This document shows positions 1 to 8,922 of a stretch of 64,000 nt of DNA, one piece after another; the first letter of the stretch is position 1; the number at the start of each line of letters is the position of its first letter. The DNA comes from Krasilnikoviella flava (GTDB lineage Bacteria; Actinomycetota; Actinomycetes; Actinomycetales; Cellulomonadaceae), in the NCBI RefSeq assembly GCF_900167525.1, contig NZ_FUZQ01000001.1:186001-250000 (forward strand). Direction: 5' to 3'. The translations under genes and the position numbers were made by a program. The notes under the pieces were generated by a model. That model ran no database searches. It saw only the letters and a program-made list of their open reading frames with translations, and had not been told where the DNA came from.

Positions 1-3000
1 ACGTGGGCTTCGGCCTCGCGATCGACCTCGCCAAGCCGGACGGCTCGCGCCAGCTGCTGGTGCCGAGCGTCAAGAATGCCGAGGAGCTCGACTTCGCCGG
101 CTTCTGGGCGGCGTACGAGGACCTCGTCCGCAAGGCTCGCGGCGGCAAGCTCGGCATGGACGACTTCGCCGGCACCACGATCTCGCTGACCAACCCCGGC
201 GGCATCGGCACCGTGCACTCGGTCCCCCGCCTCATGTCGGGCCAGGGCACGATCATCGGCGTCGGCGCCATGGACTACCCCGCCGAGTTCGCGGGGGCGT
301 CCGAGGAGCAGCTCGCCCGCATGGGCATCTCGAAGGTCATGACGATCACGTCGACCTACGACCACCGCATCATCCAGGGCGCGCAGTCCGGTGAGTTCCT
401 CAAGGTGCTCGCCGGCAAGCTGCTCGGCCTGGACGGCTTCTACGACCGGGTCTTCGCCGCCCTCCGCGTGCCGTACGAGCCCGTGCGCTGGGTCCGGGAC
501 AACACGGTGGACGCCGACGTCGAGGCCGCGAAGCCGGCCCGCATCGCCGAGCTCGTGCACTCCTACCGCTCGCGCGGGCACCTCATGGCGGAGACCGACC
601 CGCTGGCCTACCGCCAGCGCAAGCACCCCGACCTGGACATCCAGAACCACGGCCTCACGCTGTGGGACCTGGACCGCGCCTTCCCCACGGGCGGCTTCGG
701 CGGCAAGACCAAGGACACGCTGCGCGACGTCCTCGGCCTGCTGCGCGACTCGTACTGCCGCACCATCGGCGTCGAGTACATGCACATCGCCGACCCGGCC
801 CAGCGCAAGTGGCTCCAGGAGCGGCTCGAGTCGGGCTACGCCCGCACCCCGCGCGAGGACCAGCTGCGGATCCTGCGCCGCCTGAACTCCGCCGAGGCGT
901 TCGAGACCTTCCTGCAGACCAAGTACGTCGGCCAGAAGCGTTTCTCCCTCGAGGGCGGGGAGTCCGTCATCCCGCTGCTGGACGCCATCCTGTCGAGGGC
1001 CGCCGAGGGCGGGCTCGACGAGGTCGGCATCGGCCTGGCGCACCGCGGGCGCCTCAACGTGCTGGCGAACATCGCGGGCAAGAGCTACGGCCAGATCTTC
1101 AAGGAGTTCGAGGGCCAGCTCGACCCGAAGAGCGTGCAGGGCTCGGGCGACGTCAAGTACCACCTCGGAACCGAGGGCGTCTTCACCGCCGAGACCGGCG
1201 CCACCACCAAGGTGTACTTGGCCGCGAACCCGTCGCACCTCGAGGCCGTCGACCCGGTGCTCGAGGGCATCGTGCGCGCCAAGCAGGACCGCATCGACCT
1301 GGGCGGCGACGGCTTCTCCGTGCTGCCGATCCTCATCCACGGCGACGCTGCGTTCGCCGGCCAGGGCGTGGTGCCCGAGGTGCTCAACCTCGCGCAGCTG
1401 CGCGGGTACCGCACCGGCGGCACGATCCACGTGATCATCAACAACCAGGTGGGCTTCACCACCGGGCCGTCGTCGTCGCGCTCCACGACCTATGCGACCG
1501 ACGTGGCCAAGGGCTACCAGATCCCCGTCTTCCACGTGAACGGCGACGACCCCGAAGCCTGCGTGCGCGTGGCCGAGCTCGCCTTCGCCTACCGCGAGCA
1601 GTTCGACCGCGACGTCATCATCGACATGGTCTGCTACCGCCGCCGCGGCCACAACGAGGGCGACGACCCCTCGATGACGCAGCCGCTGATGTACAACCTC
1701 ATCGAGGCCAAGCAGTCGGTGCGCAAGCTCTACACGAAGAACCTCGTGGCGCGCGGCGACATCACGGTCGAGGAGGCCGAGCAGGCGCTGCAGGACTACC
1801 AGTCGCAGCTCGAGCGGGTCTTCACCGAGACCAAGACCGCCGGCAAGGCCAGCACGCCCGACGGCGAGGACGAGATCCTCGGCCTGGAGCGCCCCGAGTC
1901 CCAGCGCGAGGGCGCCGGCGACATGGTGGGCTGGCAGACGGCCGTGCCGCACGCCGTGCTCGAGCGCGTGGGCACCGTCCAGGTGGCGGCGCCCGAGGGC
2001 TTCACGGTGCACCCGAAGCTGGCCCAGATGCTGGAGAAGCGCCAGCTCATGGCCAAGGAGGGCGGCATCGACTGGGGCTTCGGCGAGCTCGCCGCGTTCG
2101 GGTCGCTGCTCATGGAGGGCACCCCGGTGCGCCTCGCCGGGCAGGACTCCCGCCGCGGCACGTTCGTGCAGCGCCACGCCGTGCTGCACGACCGCAACAC
2201 CGGTGCCGAGTGGACCCCGCTGCTGTACCTGTCGGGCGACCAGGCGAAGTTCTGGGTGTACGACTCCTCGCTCAGCGAGTACGCCGCCCTGGGCTTCGAG
2301 TACGGCTACTCCGTGGAGCGCCCGGACGCCCTCGTGCTCTGGGAGGCGCAGTTCGGCGACTTCGTCAACGGCGCGCAGACCATCATCGACGAGTTCATCT
2401 CGTCGGCCGAGCAGAAGTGGGGCCAGAGCTCGTCGCTGGTCATGCTGCTGCCGCACGGCTACGAGGGCCAGGGGCCGGACCACTCGTCCGCCCGGATCGA
2501 GCGCTTCCTGCAGCTCGCGGCCGAGAACAACATGACGGTGGCGCAGCCGTCCACGCCGGCGTCGTACTTCCACCTGCTGCGCCAGCAGGCCTACGCCCGC
2601 CCGCGCCGTCCGCTGGTCGTCTTCACGCCGAAGCAGCTGCTGCGCCTCAAGGCCGCCGCCTCGAGCGTGGAGGACTTCACCACCGGAACCTTCGAGCCGG
2701 TGCTGGCGGACACCACGGTGGACGCGGCGCAGGTCGACCGCGTGCTGCTGTGCACCGGGCGCCTGTACTACGACCTGCTCGCCGAGCGGACCAAGCGCCA
2801 GGACACCCGGACCGCCATCGTCCGCCTGGAGCAGCTCTACCCGTTCCCGGAGGAGCAGATCCGCGCGCAGCTGTCGCAGTACCCGAACGCCGACGTCGTG
2901 TGGGTCCAGGACGAGCCGGAGAACCAGGGCGCCTGGTCCTTCCTGCACCTGGCACTGCCGGAGGACCTGCCGCGCGTGCAGGTCGTCTCCCGCCCGGCGT

Positions 3001-3083
3001 CCGCCTCCACCGCCGCCGGCACCGCCAAGCGGCATAAGGAGCAGCAGGAGATCCTGGTCACGCAGGCCTTCGACCGGGCCTGA
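1..3083 (+). CDS. kgd: Multifunctional 2-oxoglutarate decarboxylase/dehydrogenase Kgd (5' truncated)
   Basis: This is the last 1,026 or so residues of the actinobacterial fusion that joins an E2-type acyltransferase domain to a thiamine-dependent 2-oxoglutarate dehydrogenase E1 in the TCA cycle. The N-terminal ~150 visible residues are the end of the E2 domain, with the active-site region [11 protein letters not shown] at about 120-130. The rest is E1, including the thiamine/metal-binding stretch from GDAAFAGQG to INNQVGFTT. Full-length homologues have about 1,230-1,270 residues, so roughly 200-250 are missing upstream. The frame is open through the first base and the GTG at 3 is internal, so no start is seen. 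It ends in TGA 3081-3083, just before a perfect palindrome. In this family the activity is controlled by a phosphorylated FHA protein (GarA/OdhI), which is not in the window. Confidence 0.95.
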   Translation, partial: VGFGLAIDLAKPDGSRQLLVPSVKNAEELDFAGFWAAYEDLVRKARGGKLGMDDFAGTTISLTNPGGIGTVHSVPRLMSGQGTIIGVGAMDYPAEFAGASEEQLARMGISKVMTITSTYDHRIIQGAQSGEFLKVLAGKLLGLDGFYDRVFAALRVPYEPVRWVRDNTVDADVEAAKPARIAELVHSYRSRGHLMAETDPLAYRQRKHPDLDIQNHGLTLWDLDRAFPTGGFGGKTKDTLRDVLGLLRDSYCRTIGVEYMHIADPAQRKWLQERLESGYARTPREDQLRILRRLNSAEAFETFLQTKYVGQKRFSLEGGESVIPLLDAILSRAAEGGLDEVGIGLAHRGRLNVLANIAGKSYGQIFKEFEGQLDPKSVQGSGDVKYHLGTEGVFTAETGATTKVYLAANPSHLEAVDPVLEGIVRAKQDRIDLGGDGFSVLPILIHGDAAFAGQGVVPEVLNLAQLRGYRTGGTIHVIINNQVGFTTGPSSSRSTTYATDVAKGYQIPVFHVNGDDPEACVRVAELAFAYREQFDRDVIIDMVCYRRRGHNEGDDPSMTQPLMYNLIEAKQSVRKLYTKNLVARGDITVEEAEQALQDYQSQLERVFTETKTAGKASTPDGEDEILGLERPESQREGAGDMVGWQTAVPHAVLERVGTVQVAAPEGFTVHPKLAQMLEKRQLMAKEGGIDWGFGELAAFGSLLMEGTPVRLAGQDSRRGTFVQRHAVLHDRNTGAEWTPLLYLSGDQAKFWVYDSSLSEYAALGFEYGYSVERPDALVLWEAQFGDFVNGAQTIIDEFISSAEQKWGQSSSLVMLLPHGYEGQGPDHSSARIERFLQLAAENNMTVAQPSTPASYFHLLRQQAYARPRRPLVVFTPKQLLRLKAAASSVEDFTTGTFEPVLADTTVDAAQVDRVLLCTGRLYYDLLAERTKRQDTRTAIVRLEQLYPFPEEQIRAQLSQYPNADVVWVQDEPENQGAWSFLHLALPEDLPRVQVVSRPASASTAAGTAKRHKEQQEILVTQAFDRA

Positions 3084-3085
3084 CG

Positions 3086-3129
3086 TGCCGAGATAGAGCG
3101 CGTGTCAAGACACGCGCTCTATCTCGGCA
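3086..3129. terminator. Perfect 21-bp inverted repeat between convergent genes
   Basis: Arms 3086-3106 and 3109-3129 are exact reverse complements separated by AA. The element starts 3 nt after the kgd stop and ends 6 nt before the stop of the minus-strand aldo/keto reductase, so it can serve as a bidirectional terminator. There is no U-tract, as is common in high-GC actinomycetes. The arm begins TGCCGAGATAG, which resembles the GCCGAGGTAG arm ends of the palindromes at 7571 and 56715. Confidence 0.8.
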
Positions 3130-3135
3130 GCACGG

Positions 3136-4131
3136 TCACCAGCGGTCGTGCACGTGCTCCTTGATCGACTCCTCGTAGATCTCACGCACCCCCGAGGTGA
3201 ACAGCGGCCCGAGCACGCCGGCCTCCCCCGCGGCGGCGTTCAGCCGCGCCTGCTCGGCGCTGCGCGCGCCCGGGATGACCGTGGAGACGCCCGGCTGCTG
3301 CCACACCCAGGCGATGGCCGCCTGCGCGGGCGTGAGGTCGTCGTTCAGGGCCGAGCCGACGAGCTCCGTGAAGCGGGCGGCCGCGTCGACGCCGACGTCG
3401 AACGGCACGCCGGCGAACGTCTCGCCGACGTCGAACGCCTTGCCCTCGCGGTTGAACGTCCGGTGGTCGTCCTCGCCGAACGTGGTGTCGTGGGTGTAGC
3501 GCCCCGACAGGAGCCCCGAGGCGAGCGGCACCCGTGCGATGACGCCGACCCCGGCACCGGACGCCGCGGGCAGCACCTTCTCCAGCGGCTTGAGCCGGAA
3601 CGCGTTGAGGATGATCTGCACGGACGCGACGCCAGGCCGGGCGATGGCGGTGAGCGCCTCGTCGACGGTCTCCACGGAGACGCCGTAGGCCGCCATGACG
3701 CCCTCGGCGACAAGCGTGTCCAATGCGTCGAACACCTCGTCGTCCGAGTACACCGCGGTCGGCGGGCAGTGCAGCTGGACGAGGTCGAGCGTGTCGACGC
3801 CGAGGTTGCGGCGCGACCGGTCCGTCCACTCGCGGAAGTTCGCCAGGACGTAGTTCTCCGGCACCTGGTCCATCCGGCGGCCCATCTTCGTGGCCACGGT
3901 GATCCCGTCGCCGCGGTGGTCCGCGAGGAACGCACCGACGGTCTGCTCGCTGCGACCGTCGCCGTAGACGTCAGCGGTGTCGAAGAAGGTCACGCCGGAC
4001 TCGAACGCGGCATCGAGCACCGACCGGGCCTGGTCGTCGTCGACCGCGCCCCAGTCCGCCCCCAGCTGCCAGGTTCCCAGGCCGACGACCGACACCAGCC
4101 GGCCGGTGCGGCCGAGCACCTGTTTCTCCAT
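3136..4131 (-). CDS. Aldo/keto reductase
   Basis: This is a 331-residue NAD(P)H-dependent oxidoreductase with a TIM barrel of the AKR superfamily, probably cytosolic. The catalytic tetrad is complete: D51 and Y56 in FDTADVYGDG, K82 in ATKMG, and H121 in VQLHCPP. The C-terminal segment contains the cofactor-binding signature VIPGARSAEQARLNAAA. A GGGGGA ribosome-binding site lies just before the ATG at 4131. The gene converges on kgd across a palindromic terminator and is divergent from the aldose epimerase gene. The substrate cannot be predicted; the closest characterised members are broad-range aldehyde or ketosugar reductases. Confidence 0.88.
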   Translation of the reverse strand: MEKQVLGRTGRLVSVVGLGTWQLGADWGAVDDDQARSVLDAAFESGVTFFDTADVYGDGRSEQTVGAFLADHRGDGITVATKMGRRMDQVPENYVLANFREWTDRSRRNLGVDTLDLVQLHCPPTAVYSDDEVFDALDTLVAEGVMAAYGVSVETVDEALTAIARPGVASVQIILNAFRLKPLEKVLPAASGAGVGVIARVPLASGLLSGRYTHDTTFGEDDHRTFNREGKAFDVGETFAGVPFDVGVDAAARFTELVGSALNDDLTPAQAAIAWVWQQPGVSTVIPGARSAEQARLNAAAGEAGVLGPLFTSGVREIYEESIKEHVHDRW

Positions 4132-4272
4132 CGTTCCCCCGTTCGATGGCGCTGCCCGTCTTCGGACGGGGCGGCGCGGACCCCTCGCGCGCGAGAGGAC
4201 GTGTTGTCATATTTCTGGTTCTCCTACGCTACGTCGCCCGCACCGATCCGGCGTGCCGACTACGGTGTGAGC

Positions 4273-5199
4273 GTGAACACCGCTGAATCCTCCGCCGTCC
4301 CCGCCCCGTCGGGCCGGCAGTTCCGCATCTCCTCCGGCGAGCACCGGGCCACCATCACCGAGGTCGGGGCGATGGTGCGCGAGTACACCGTCGCCGGCCG
4401 CGACGTGTTCGTCCCGTTCGCCGAGAACGAGCCCGCCCCCGTCTTCAACGCCGCCGTCCTGCAGCCCTGGCCGAACCGCCTGCGCGACGGCGCCTACACG
4501 GCGGACGGGGTCCGTCACCAGGTCGCGGTGAGCGAGCCCGACCGCGACACCGCGCTGCACGGCCTCGTCTGCTGGTACCGCTGGACGCCGGTCGACGTGG
4601 CCGACGACGCCGTGACGCTCGAGCTGGCGCTCCCGGCGCAGAAGGGCTGGCCGTTCCAGCTCGTGCTCCAGGCCCGGTACACGGTGTCCGACGACGGCCT
4701 CGAGGTCGTCGTGCGGGCGCGCAACGTCGGCACGGGGACCGCACCGTACGGCGTCGGGTTCCACCCCTGGCTGTCGACGGGCGGCACGCCGCTCGACGAG
4801 TGCACCGTGAGCCTGGACGCCACGACGCACGTCACCGTGGACGACCGCCTGCTGCCCACGGGCACCGAGCCCGTCGCCGGTCCGTACGACCTGCGCGCCA
4901 CACGCTCGCTCGCCGGGCTGGACCTCGATGACGCGTGGGTGGACGCCACACGCGACGACTCGGGCCTGTCCTGGGCCCGGCTCGGCCGGCCGGACGGGAC
5001 CACGGCCGCGATCTGGATGGACGGCTCCATGGACTGCTGGCAGGTCTGCTCGGCCGACCACATCGACGGCTACGAGCGCTTCGGGCTCGCGGCGGAGCCG
5101 ATGAGCTGCGTGGCCGACGCCTTCAACACCGGCGAGCGCCTGGTGCGGCTCGCCCCTGGCGACGAGCACGTCGTGCGCTGGGGCGCCACCCTGCTCTGA
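4273..5199 (+). CDS. Aldose 1-epimerase family protein
   Basis: This 308-residue protein is a mutarotase-like enzyme of the galactose mutarotase fold, interconverting alpha and beta anomers of aldoses. Visible signatures are LQPWPNRLRDGAY near the N terminus, DTALHGLV with the His expected at the active site, and GVGFHPWL with the second conserved His. I place the start at GTG 4273 because the hexamer TACGGT (4261-4266) lies 6 nt upstream, the leaderless-promoter spacing seen repeatedly in this window, and no ribosome-binding site is present. The open frame continues far upstream but has no coding character there. It is divergent from the aldo/keto reductase, suggesting a small sugar-metabolism pair. 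Confidence 0.85.
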   Translation: MNTAESSAVPAPSGRQFRISSGEHRATITEVGAMVREYTVAGRDVFVPFAENEPAPVFNAAVLQPWPNRLRDGAYTADGVRHQVAVSEPDRDTALHGLVCWYRWTPVDVADDAVTLELALPAQKGWPFQLVLQARYTVSDDGLEVVVRARNVGTGTAPYGVGFHPWLSTGGTPLDECTVSLDATTHVTVDDRLLPTGTEPVAGPYDLRATRSLAGLDLDDAWVDATRDDSGLSWARLGRPDGTTAAIWMDGSMDCWQVCSADHIDGYERFGLAAEPMSCVADAFNTGERLVRLAPGDEHVVRWGATLL

Positions 5200-5324
5200 C
5201 CCGGCCCCGGGACCGACGGTCGGCGCGCGCCGGCCCGGCTCGGCGTGGGATCCTGCCACGCGGCCGGGCCGGGGGCCAGAATGGCCGCGCAACTGCGAGA
5301 CAGGACTTGGACGGTGAAGGCTCT

Positions 5325-5927
5325 GTGACCCAGACCGAGGTGCGCATCTGCGTCGTGGGCGACGAGCTCAGCGTGGGAGTCGGGGACGCCCGTGCCCTGG
5401 GGTGGACGGGGCGCGTCATGGCCCGCACCCGGTTCGGACGGCCGGCGATGGCGTTCACGCTCGCCGTGCCCGGGGAGACCAGCTCGGCGCTCGGCGCCCG
5501 CTGGCAGGCGGAGACGGAGTCGCGTTTCGGGCCGGAGGACACGTGCGAGAACCGTCTCGTCGTCGCCCTCGGCCGGCACGACGTGGACTCGTCGCTCTCG
5601 GTGGCGCGGTCGCGGCTCAACCTGGCGAACATCCTCGACGTGGCGGAGACGAGCCGGATCCCGGCGTTCGTCGTCGGCCCCCCGCCCGGGCGGCCGGAGG
5701 ACGGGGGTCGTATCGCGGACCTGTCGGCTGCGTTCTCCGACGTCGCGAGCCGGCGCCGCGTGCCGTACGTGGACACGTACACGCCGCTGGCGCAGCACGA
5801 GCAGTGGCTGGCCGACCTCGCGACGAACGGCTCGACCTACCCTGGGCAGGCGGGCTACGGCCTCATGGCGTGGCTCGTGCTGCACACGGGATGGCACGCC
5901 TGGCTGGGGCTGCCCGCCGACGACTGA
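5325..5927 (+). CDS. SGNH/GDSL-like protein with substituted catalytic residues
   Basis: The 200-residue product aligns in overall plan with actinobacterial GDSL-type esterases: block I reads VVGDELSVGVGDARALGW near residues 11-28, and the C-terminal block reads YPGQAGYGLMAW. The nucleophile Ser of GDSL is Glu14, and the usual DxxH is NGSTY, with Asn168 and Tyr172 at the Asp and His positions. If that alignment holds, no catalytic triad residue is intact. It may be a binding or regulatory pseudoenzyme. The GTG start at 5325 follows GAAGG at 5316-5320. No signal peptide or membrane segment is visible. It converges with the DinB gene, 18 nt apart. Confidence 0.7.
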   Translation: MTQTEVRICVVGDELSVGVGDARALGWTGRVMARTRFGRPAMAFTLAVPGETSSALGARWQAETESRFGPEDTCENRLVVALGRHDVDSSLSVARSRLNLANILDVAETSRIPAFVVGPPPGRPEDGGRIADLSAAFSDVASRRRVPYVDTYTPLAQHEQWLADLATNGSTYPGQAGYGLMAWLVLHTGWHAWLGLPADD

Positions 5928-5945
5928 CCGCCCTGCGGCGAGCCG

Positions 5946-6473
5946 TCAGACGCCTGCCCGCTCGGCCAGGCCGCGGACGTACGCGGCCTGGCCGACGTGC
6001 TGCAGGTCGTCGGCTGCGACGCTGACGAGCCGCACCGCGAGGGTGACCGGAGGGTCCCAGCGCGTGTCCACCACGCGCTCCAGGTCCTCGGCCGTGACGG
6101 TCGCCAGGTACTCCGTCGTGGCGGCGTGCACGTCGTCGAGGTAGCCGCGGAGCAGCGCCGCGTCGGCGCGGACGGCCGCGACCTGCTCCGGCGTGTGGCC
6201 GTAGCCCGTGTCCGCCACGTCGAACGGGAGGGCGAACCGCTCCGCCCAGCCGCCCGCCGTCCACCGCTGCTCGGTACCGGCCACGTCCGCGACGTGGTCG
6301 TCCTGCACCCGCGTCAGGTGCCAGACGAGCCACGCCACCGTGTTCGCCTCCGGGTCGGGACGGAAGGCGAGCCGCTCCGCGGTGGCGCCGCGGAGCACGC
6401 GACGTCCCCCCTCGGCGACCCGCCCGAAGGCATCGGTCAGCAGGGCGACATGGGCTGCGGGCGTCTCGGGCAC
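5946..6473 (-). CDS. DinB/DUF664 family metal-binding protein
   Basis: This 175-residue four-helix-bundle protein belongs to the DinB superfamily, which in actinobacteria includes mycothiol-dependent enzymes. The metal-ligand pattern is visible as WHLTRVQDDH in helix 2 and DDLQHVGQ in helix 4, so three His ligands are present. I chose GTG 6473 because AAGGAA lies 5 nt upstream. A GTG further upstream at 6512 would add 13 residues but starts inside a copy of the dispersed GAGCCTGTCGA repeat word. Substrate unknown; detoxification or thiol transfer is a family-level guess. Confidence 0.8.
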   Translation of the reverse strand: MPETPAAHVALLTDAFGRVAEGGRRVLRGATAERLAFRPDPEANTVAWLVWHLTRVQDDHVADVAGTEQRWTAGGWAERFALPFDVADTGYGHTPEQVAAVRADAALLRGYLDDVHAATTEYLATVTAEDLERVVDTRWDPPVTLAVRLVSVAADDLQHVGQAAYVRGLAERAGV

Positions 6474-6537
6474 GGTGGTTCCTTCCGGTCCGGCGGGCGA
6501 GCCTGTCGACACACGCGACGGGCCCGGCCCTCGGTGG

Positions 6538-7338
6538 TCAGCGACGGTCGACGGTGACGTGCGCGGACGTCACCGTCGCGGACAGGTAGGCGGCGCTGCG
6601 GCCGTCGGCGGGCTGCTCCCCGTGGTCGACGACGAGCGTCGCGCCGGCGCTGGGCAGCACCGAGCCGTCGAGGACGACCCGGCCGGACGCGCCACGCACC
6701 TTGAGGTTCACCGGCGTGCCGGCCGGCAGGCGCAGGTCGACGGCCCCCGAGACCGTCTTGGCCGTGACCAGAGGGCTCGCCTGCGTGGCGGTCACCGTGG
6801 CGGCGCCCGACACCGTGGTGAGCGACACCCGGGCGAGGGCCCCGGAGAGCGCGATCGACCCGGCCGCGCTGTTCGCCGTCACGTCCCCCGTGTGCTCGTC
6901 GGCCGACAGCGCGCCGGACACGGTCTTGAGCGACATCGGGCCGGTCGTGCCGGTGGTCCGCACGGCACCGGTGACGGTCTTCGCGGCGACCTTGCGGCCG
7001 CCCGTGAGCTCGACGTCGGCGCCCAGCGTGCCGACGTCGACGGCCCCGTCGGCCGGGACGACGACGCGCACGACGGCCCGCTCGCTCTGGCGCGGGTTGC
7101 GCAGCTTCGCCATGACGGAGTCGAGCACGGAGGTCTCGTAGCCGACGCGCAGGCGGTCGCCGTCGCGGGTCACCTGGAGCGGCTTGGCGCCCACCTCGAG
7201 CAGCTCGATCCGCACGCCGCTCGCCGCGGGGTCGGCGACGACGTCGGCTCGCCCGTCCTGCAGACGGAGCGTCACCCCCGTGGCCTGCTCGACGTCGATG
7301 GTCTGCGGGGCGGCGACCGCCCACGACTCCGTGCTCAT
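6538..7338 (-). CDS. DUF4097-type beta-strand repeat protein
   Basis: The 266-residue protein consists of a right-handed beta-solenoid of short repeats such as AKTVTGAVRTTGTTG, LKTVSGALSADEHTG, LTTVSGAATVTATQA and AKTVSGAVDLRLPAG, typical of DUF4097 (putative adhesin) proteins. There is no signal peptide or transmembrane segment. The real start is the ATG at 7338, preceded by GGGAG; the frame stays open further upstream without coding character. It is divergent from the bL37 gene across a 155-bp promoter region. The function of cytosolic DUF4097 proteins is not established. Confidence 0.82.
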   Translation of the reverse strand: MSTESWAVAAPQTIDVEQATGVTLRLQDGRADVVADPAASGVRIELLEVGAKPLQVTRDGDRLRVGYETSVLDSVMAKLRNPRQSERAVVRVVVPADGAVDVGTLGADVELTGGRKVAAKTVTGAVRTTGTTGPMSLKTVSGALSADEHTGDVTANSAAGSIALSGALARVSLTTVSGAATVTATQASPLVTAKTVSGAVDLRLPAGTPVNLKVRGASGRVVLDGSVLPSAGATLVVDHGEQPADGRSAAYLSATVTSAHVTVDRR

Positions 7339-7493
7339 GAGGCTCCCTATGCTGCTCGGGCTGCTGGTAACGGGCACCACCCTGTCAGAGCGCACCCACG
7401 GCGCGGATCGGGGATGCCCCGGATTCCGACCCCGGGCCTCGGGTGTGGGACCATGGGCCCGACCCCTCGTCCATCCTTCGTGAGGAGACCACC

Positions 7494-7568
7494 ATGAGCA
7501 AGCGCGGTCGCAAGCGTCGTAGCCGCAAGGGCAACGGCGCCAACCACGGCAAGCGTCCCAACGCCTGA
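7494..7568 (+). CDS. Ribosomal protein bL37 (24 aa)
   Basis: A 24-codon gene reads MSKRGRKRRSRKGNGANHGK and then RPNA. It is extremely basic and closely resembles the short actinobacterial large-subunit protein bL37 described from mycobacterial ribosome structures. The ribosome-binding site GAGGAG (7482-7487) is 6 nt before the ATG, and a long palindromic terminator starts 3 nt after the stop, so it looks like a complete one-gene transcription unit. The candidate -10 sequence is GACCAT, about 35 nt upstream. Identification rests on my memory of the family sequence, especially the ANHGKRPN tail. Confidence 0.82.
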   Translation: MSKRGRKRRSRKGNGANHGKRPNA

Positions 7569-7570
7569 CA

Positions 7571-7673
7571 CGCCGAGGTAGTACGAAATTCGCCGAGGTG
7601 GTTCCGGTGGTGGCGTGGCCTGTGGCCACAGCTCCACCGGAACCACCTCGGCGAATTTCGTACTACCTCGGCG
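7571..7673. terminator. Perfect 40-bp palindrome between bL37 and rsrA
   Basis: Arms 7571-7610 and 7634-7673 are exact reverse complements. The 23-nt loop contains a second hairpin, GTGGCC at 7615-7620 pairing with GGCCAC at 7624-7629. Each arm consists of two related units, starting CGCCGAGGTAG and CGCCGAGGTGG. The element fills the gap between convergent bL37 and rsrA, so bidirectional termination is likely. The same two-unit architecture recurs at 56715-56808, indicating a dispersed element. Confidence 0.8.
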
Positions 7674-7688
7674 GGGGGCCGGGAACGG

Positions 7689-7970
7689 CTACTCGACCGT
7701 GGACATCACGGTCAGCTGTGCATGGATCCGCACCCGGAGGGTCTCCGGCGCGCGCTCCGAGCAGGAGCGCCGGACCAGCTGCTTGACGAGCTCCTCGACG
7801 CTCAGCTCGGCGAGGCACGGCGAGCAGTGCGCCACGTGCGCGCGCATCCGCTGCTCGTCCTCCGGCGTCATCTCCGAGTCGAGGAACTCGTTCAGGTGCA
7901 CGAGAGCGTGCTCGCACTCGTTCTCCCCCGCGGCCCGGTCGTGCGGGATGGGGGTGATGGGGTCGGTCAT
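7689..7970 (-). CDS. rsrA: Zinc-binding anti-sigma factor RsrA
   Basis: This 93-residue ZAS-domain protein is predicted to hold SigR inactive until thiol oxidation expels its zinc. The metal ligands are C19, H45, C49 and C52. Their spacings of 26, 4 and 3 match C11, H37, C41 and C44 of Streptomyces RsrA exactly. The ATG at 7970 overlaps the sigR stop in TCAT, so the two are translationally coupled. Expression should follow the sigR promoters, giving the familiar auto-amplifying loop with negative feedback. It converges on bL37 through the 40-bp palindrome. Confidence 0.93.
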   Translation of the reverse strand: MTDPITPIPHDRAAGENECEHALVHLNEFLDSEMTPEDEQRMRAHVAHCSPCLAELSVEELVKQLVRRSCSERAPETLRVRIHAQLTVMSTVE

Positions 7971-8656
7971 GACGCTCCTCCACGAGCCGGGACCAAGCCA
8001 CGCTGGGCGGCGTAGTCGGCGAGCAGCTCGCGCAGCTGCCGGCGGCCGCGGTGCAGACGGGACATCACCGTCCCGATCGGCGTACCCATGATCTCGGCGA
8101 TCTCCTTGTAGGGGAAGCCCTCGACGTCGGCGTAGTAGACGACCATGCGCCGGTCCTCGGGCAGCTCCTGCAGCGCCCGCTTCACGTCGGAGTCCGGCAG
8201 CCGGTCGAGCGCCTCCGCCTCGGCCGACCGCAGCCCCCGCGACGTGTGCGACGCGGCACGCGCGATCTGCCAGTCCTCGACGTCCTCGGCCTGGGACTGC
8301 TGCGGCTCGCGCTGCTTCTTGCGGTACGTGTTGATGAACGTGTTCGTGAGGATCCGGTACAGCCAGGCCTTGAGGTTGGTGCCGGGCTTGTACTGGTGGA
8401 ACGCGGCGAACGCCTTGGCGAACGTCTCCTGCACCAGGTCCTCGGCGTCAGCGGGGTTGCGCGTCATGCGCAGCGCGGCCGAGTAGAGCTGGTCCAGGTA
8501 TTGCAGCGCGTCGCGCTCGAAGCGCTCGGCGCGGGCCGCGCTCGTCTCGTCCTCGGGGGCACGCTCGGTGTCCTCCGGGATCTCCTCGCTGTCCGGGACG
8601 TGCCCGGTGCTCCCGCGCGGGGCGTCGCCGCCCGCCGGGCCAAGGTCCTGGGTCAT
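7967..8656 (-). CDS. sigR: RNA polymerase sigma factor SigR (thiol-oxidative stress)
   Basis: A 229-residue group IV sigma factor. Region 2 includes [14 protein letters not shown] and the region 2.4 stretch [20 protein letters not shown]. Region 4 includes the helix-turn-helix [20 protein letters not shown]. The short form starts at ATG 8656, 8 nt after a TAGGCT hexamer (complement 8665-8670), and would be nearly leaderless. The frame stays open upstream, and a GTG at 8848 lies 9 nt after the -10 part of a SigR-type promoter, which would give a form 64 residues longer. This parallels the unstable SigR' isoform of Streptomyces coelicolor. Coupled to rsrA. Confidence 0.93.
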   Translation of the reverse strand: MTQDLGPAGGDAPRGSTGHVPDSEEIPEDTERAPEDETSAARAERFERDALQYLDQLYSAALRMTRNPADAEDLVQETFAKAFAAFHQYKPGTNLKAWLYRILTNTFINTYRKKQREPQQSQAEDVEDWQIARAASHTSRGLRSAEAEALDRLPDSDVKRALQELPEDRRMVVYYADVEGFPYKEIAEIMGTPIGTVMSRLHRGRRQLRELLADYAAQRGLVPARGGAS

Positions 8657-8845
8657 CACCGTCGAGCCTAGTCCAGCCACTGGGTGGGGTCCTCCGATCC
8701 ACGGGGTGTGCAGGTCAGTCGTGCCGCCGGACGCCGGGCCGGCCGTGCCCGCGGTCAGGGCGTCGGCCGGGACGGCGAACAGCCGCACGGACGCGGGTCC
8801 GGCTGCAGGGACGGCGGCGGGCGCCGTCGGCGAGGTGCGGGTGTT

Positions 8846-8884
8846 CACGTGGTTGGCAACCGTGGGACGGGCTCGCGCATTCCC
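8846..8884 (-). promoter_or_regulatory. SigR-dependent promoter and leaderless GTG for a long SigR isoform
   Basis: On the minus strand GGGAAT (8884-8879) is followed by exactly 18 nt and then GTT (8860-8858), an exact match to the SigR/SigH consensus GGAAT-N18/19-GTT. Nine nucleotides after GTT lies GTG 8848-8846, in frame with sigR 64 codons upstream of its ATG. The expected transcription start falls at or next to this GTG, so a SigR-driven leaderless mRNA would encode an N-terminally extended protein. Confidence 0.78.
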
Positions 8885-8922
8885 GGCCCCGACCCGACCG
8901 ACGCAGGCCGGCGCGGGCCGCG

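Noticed and set aside
3148-4272. Long open frame antisense to the aldo/keto reductase, continuous with the aldose epimerase
   Set aside because: It is a high-GC shadow of the minus-strand gene; composition is Arg/Val/Ala-rich without motifs, and the epimerase has a good leaderless start at 4273.
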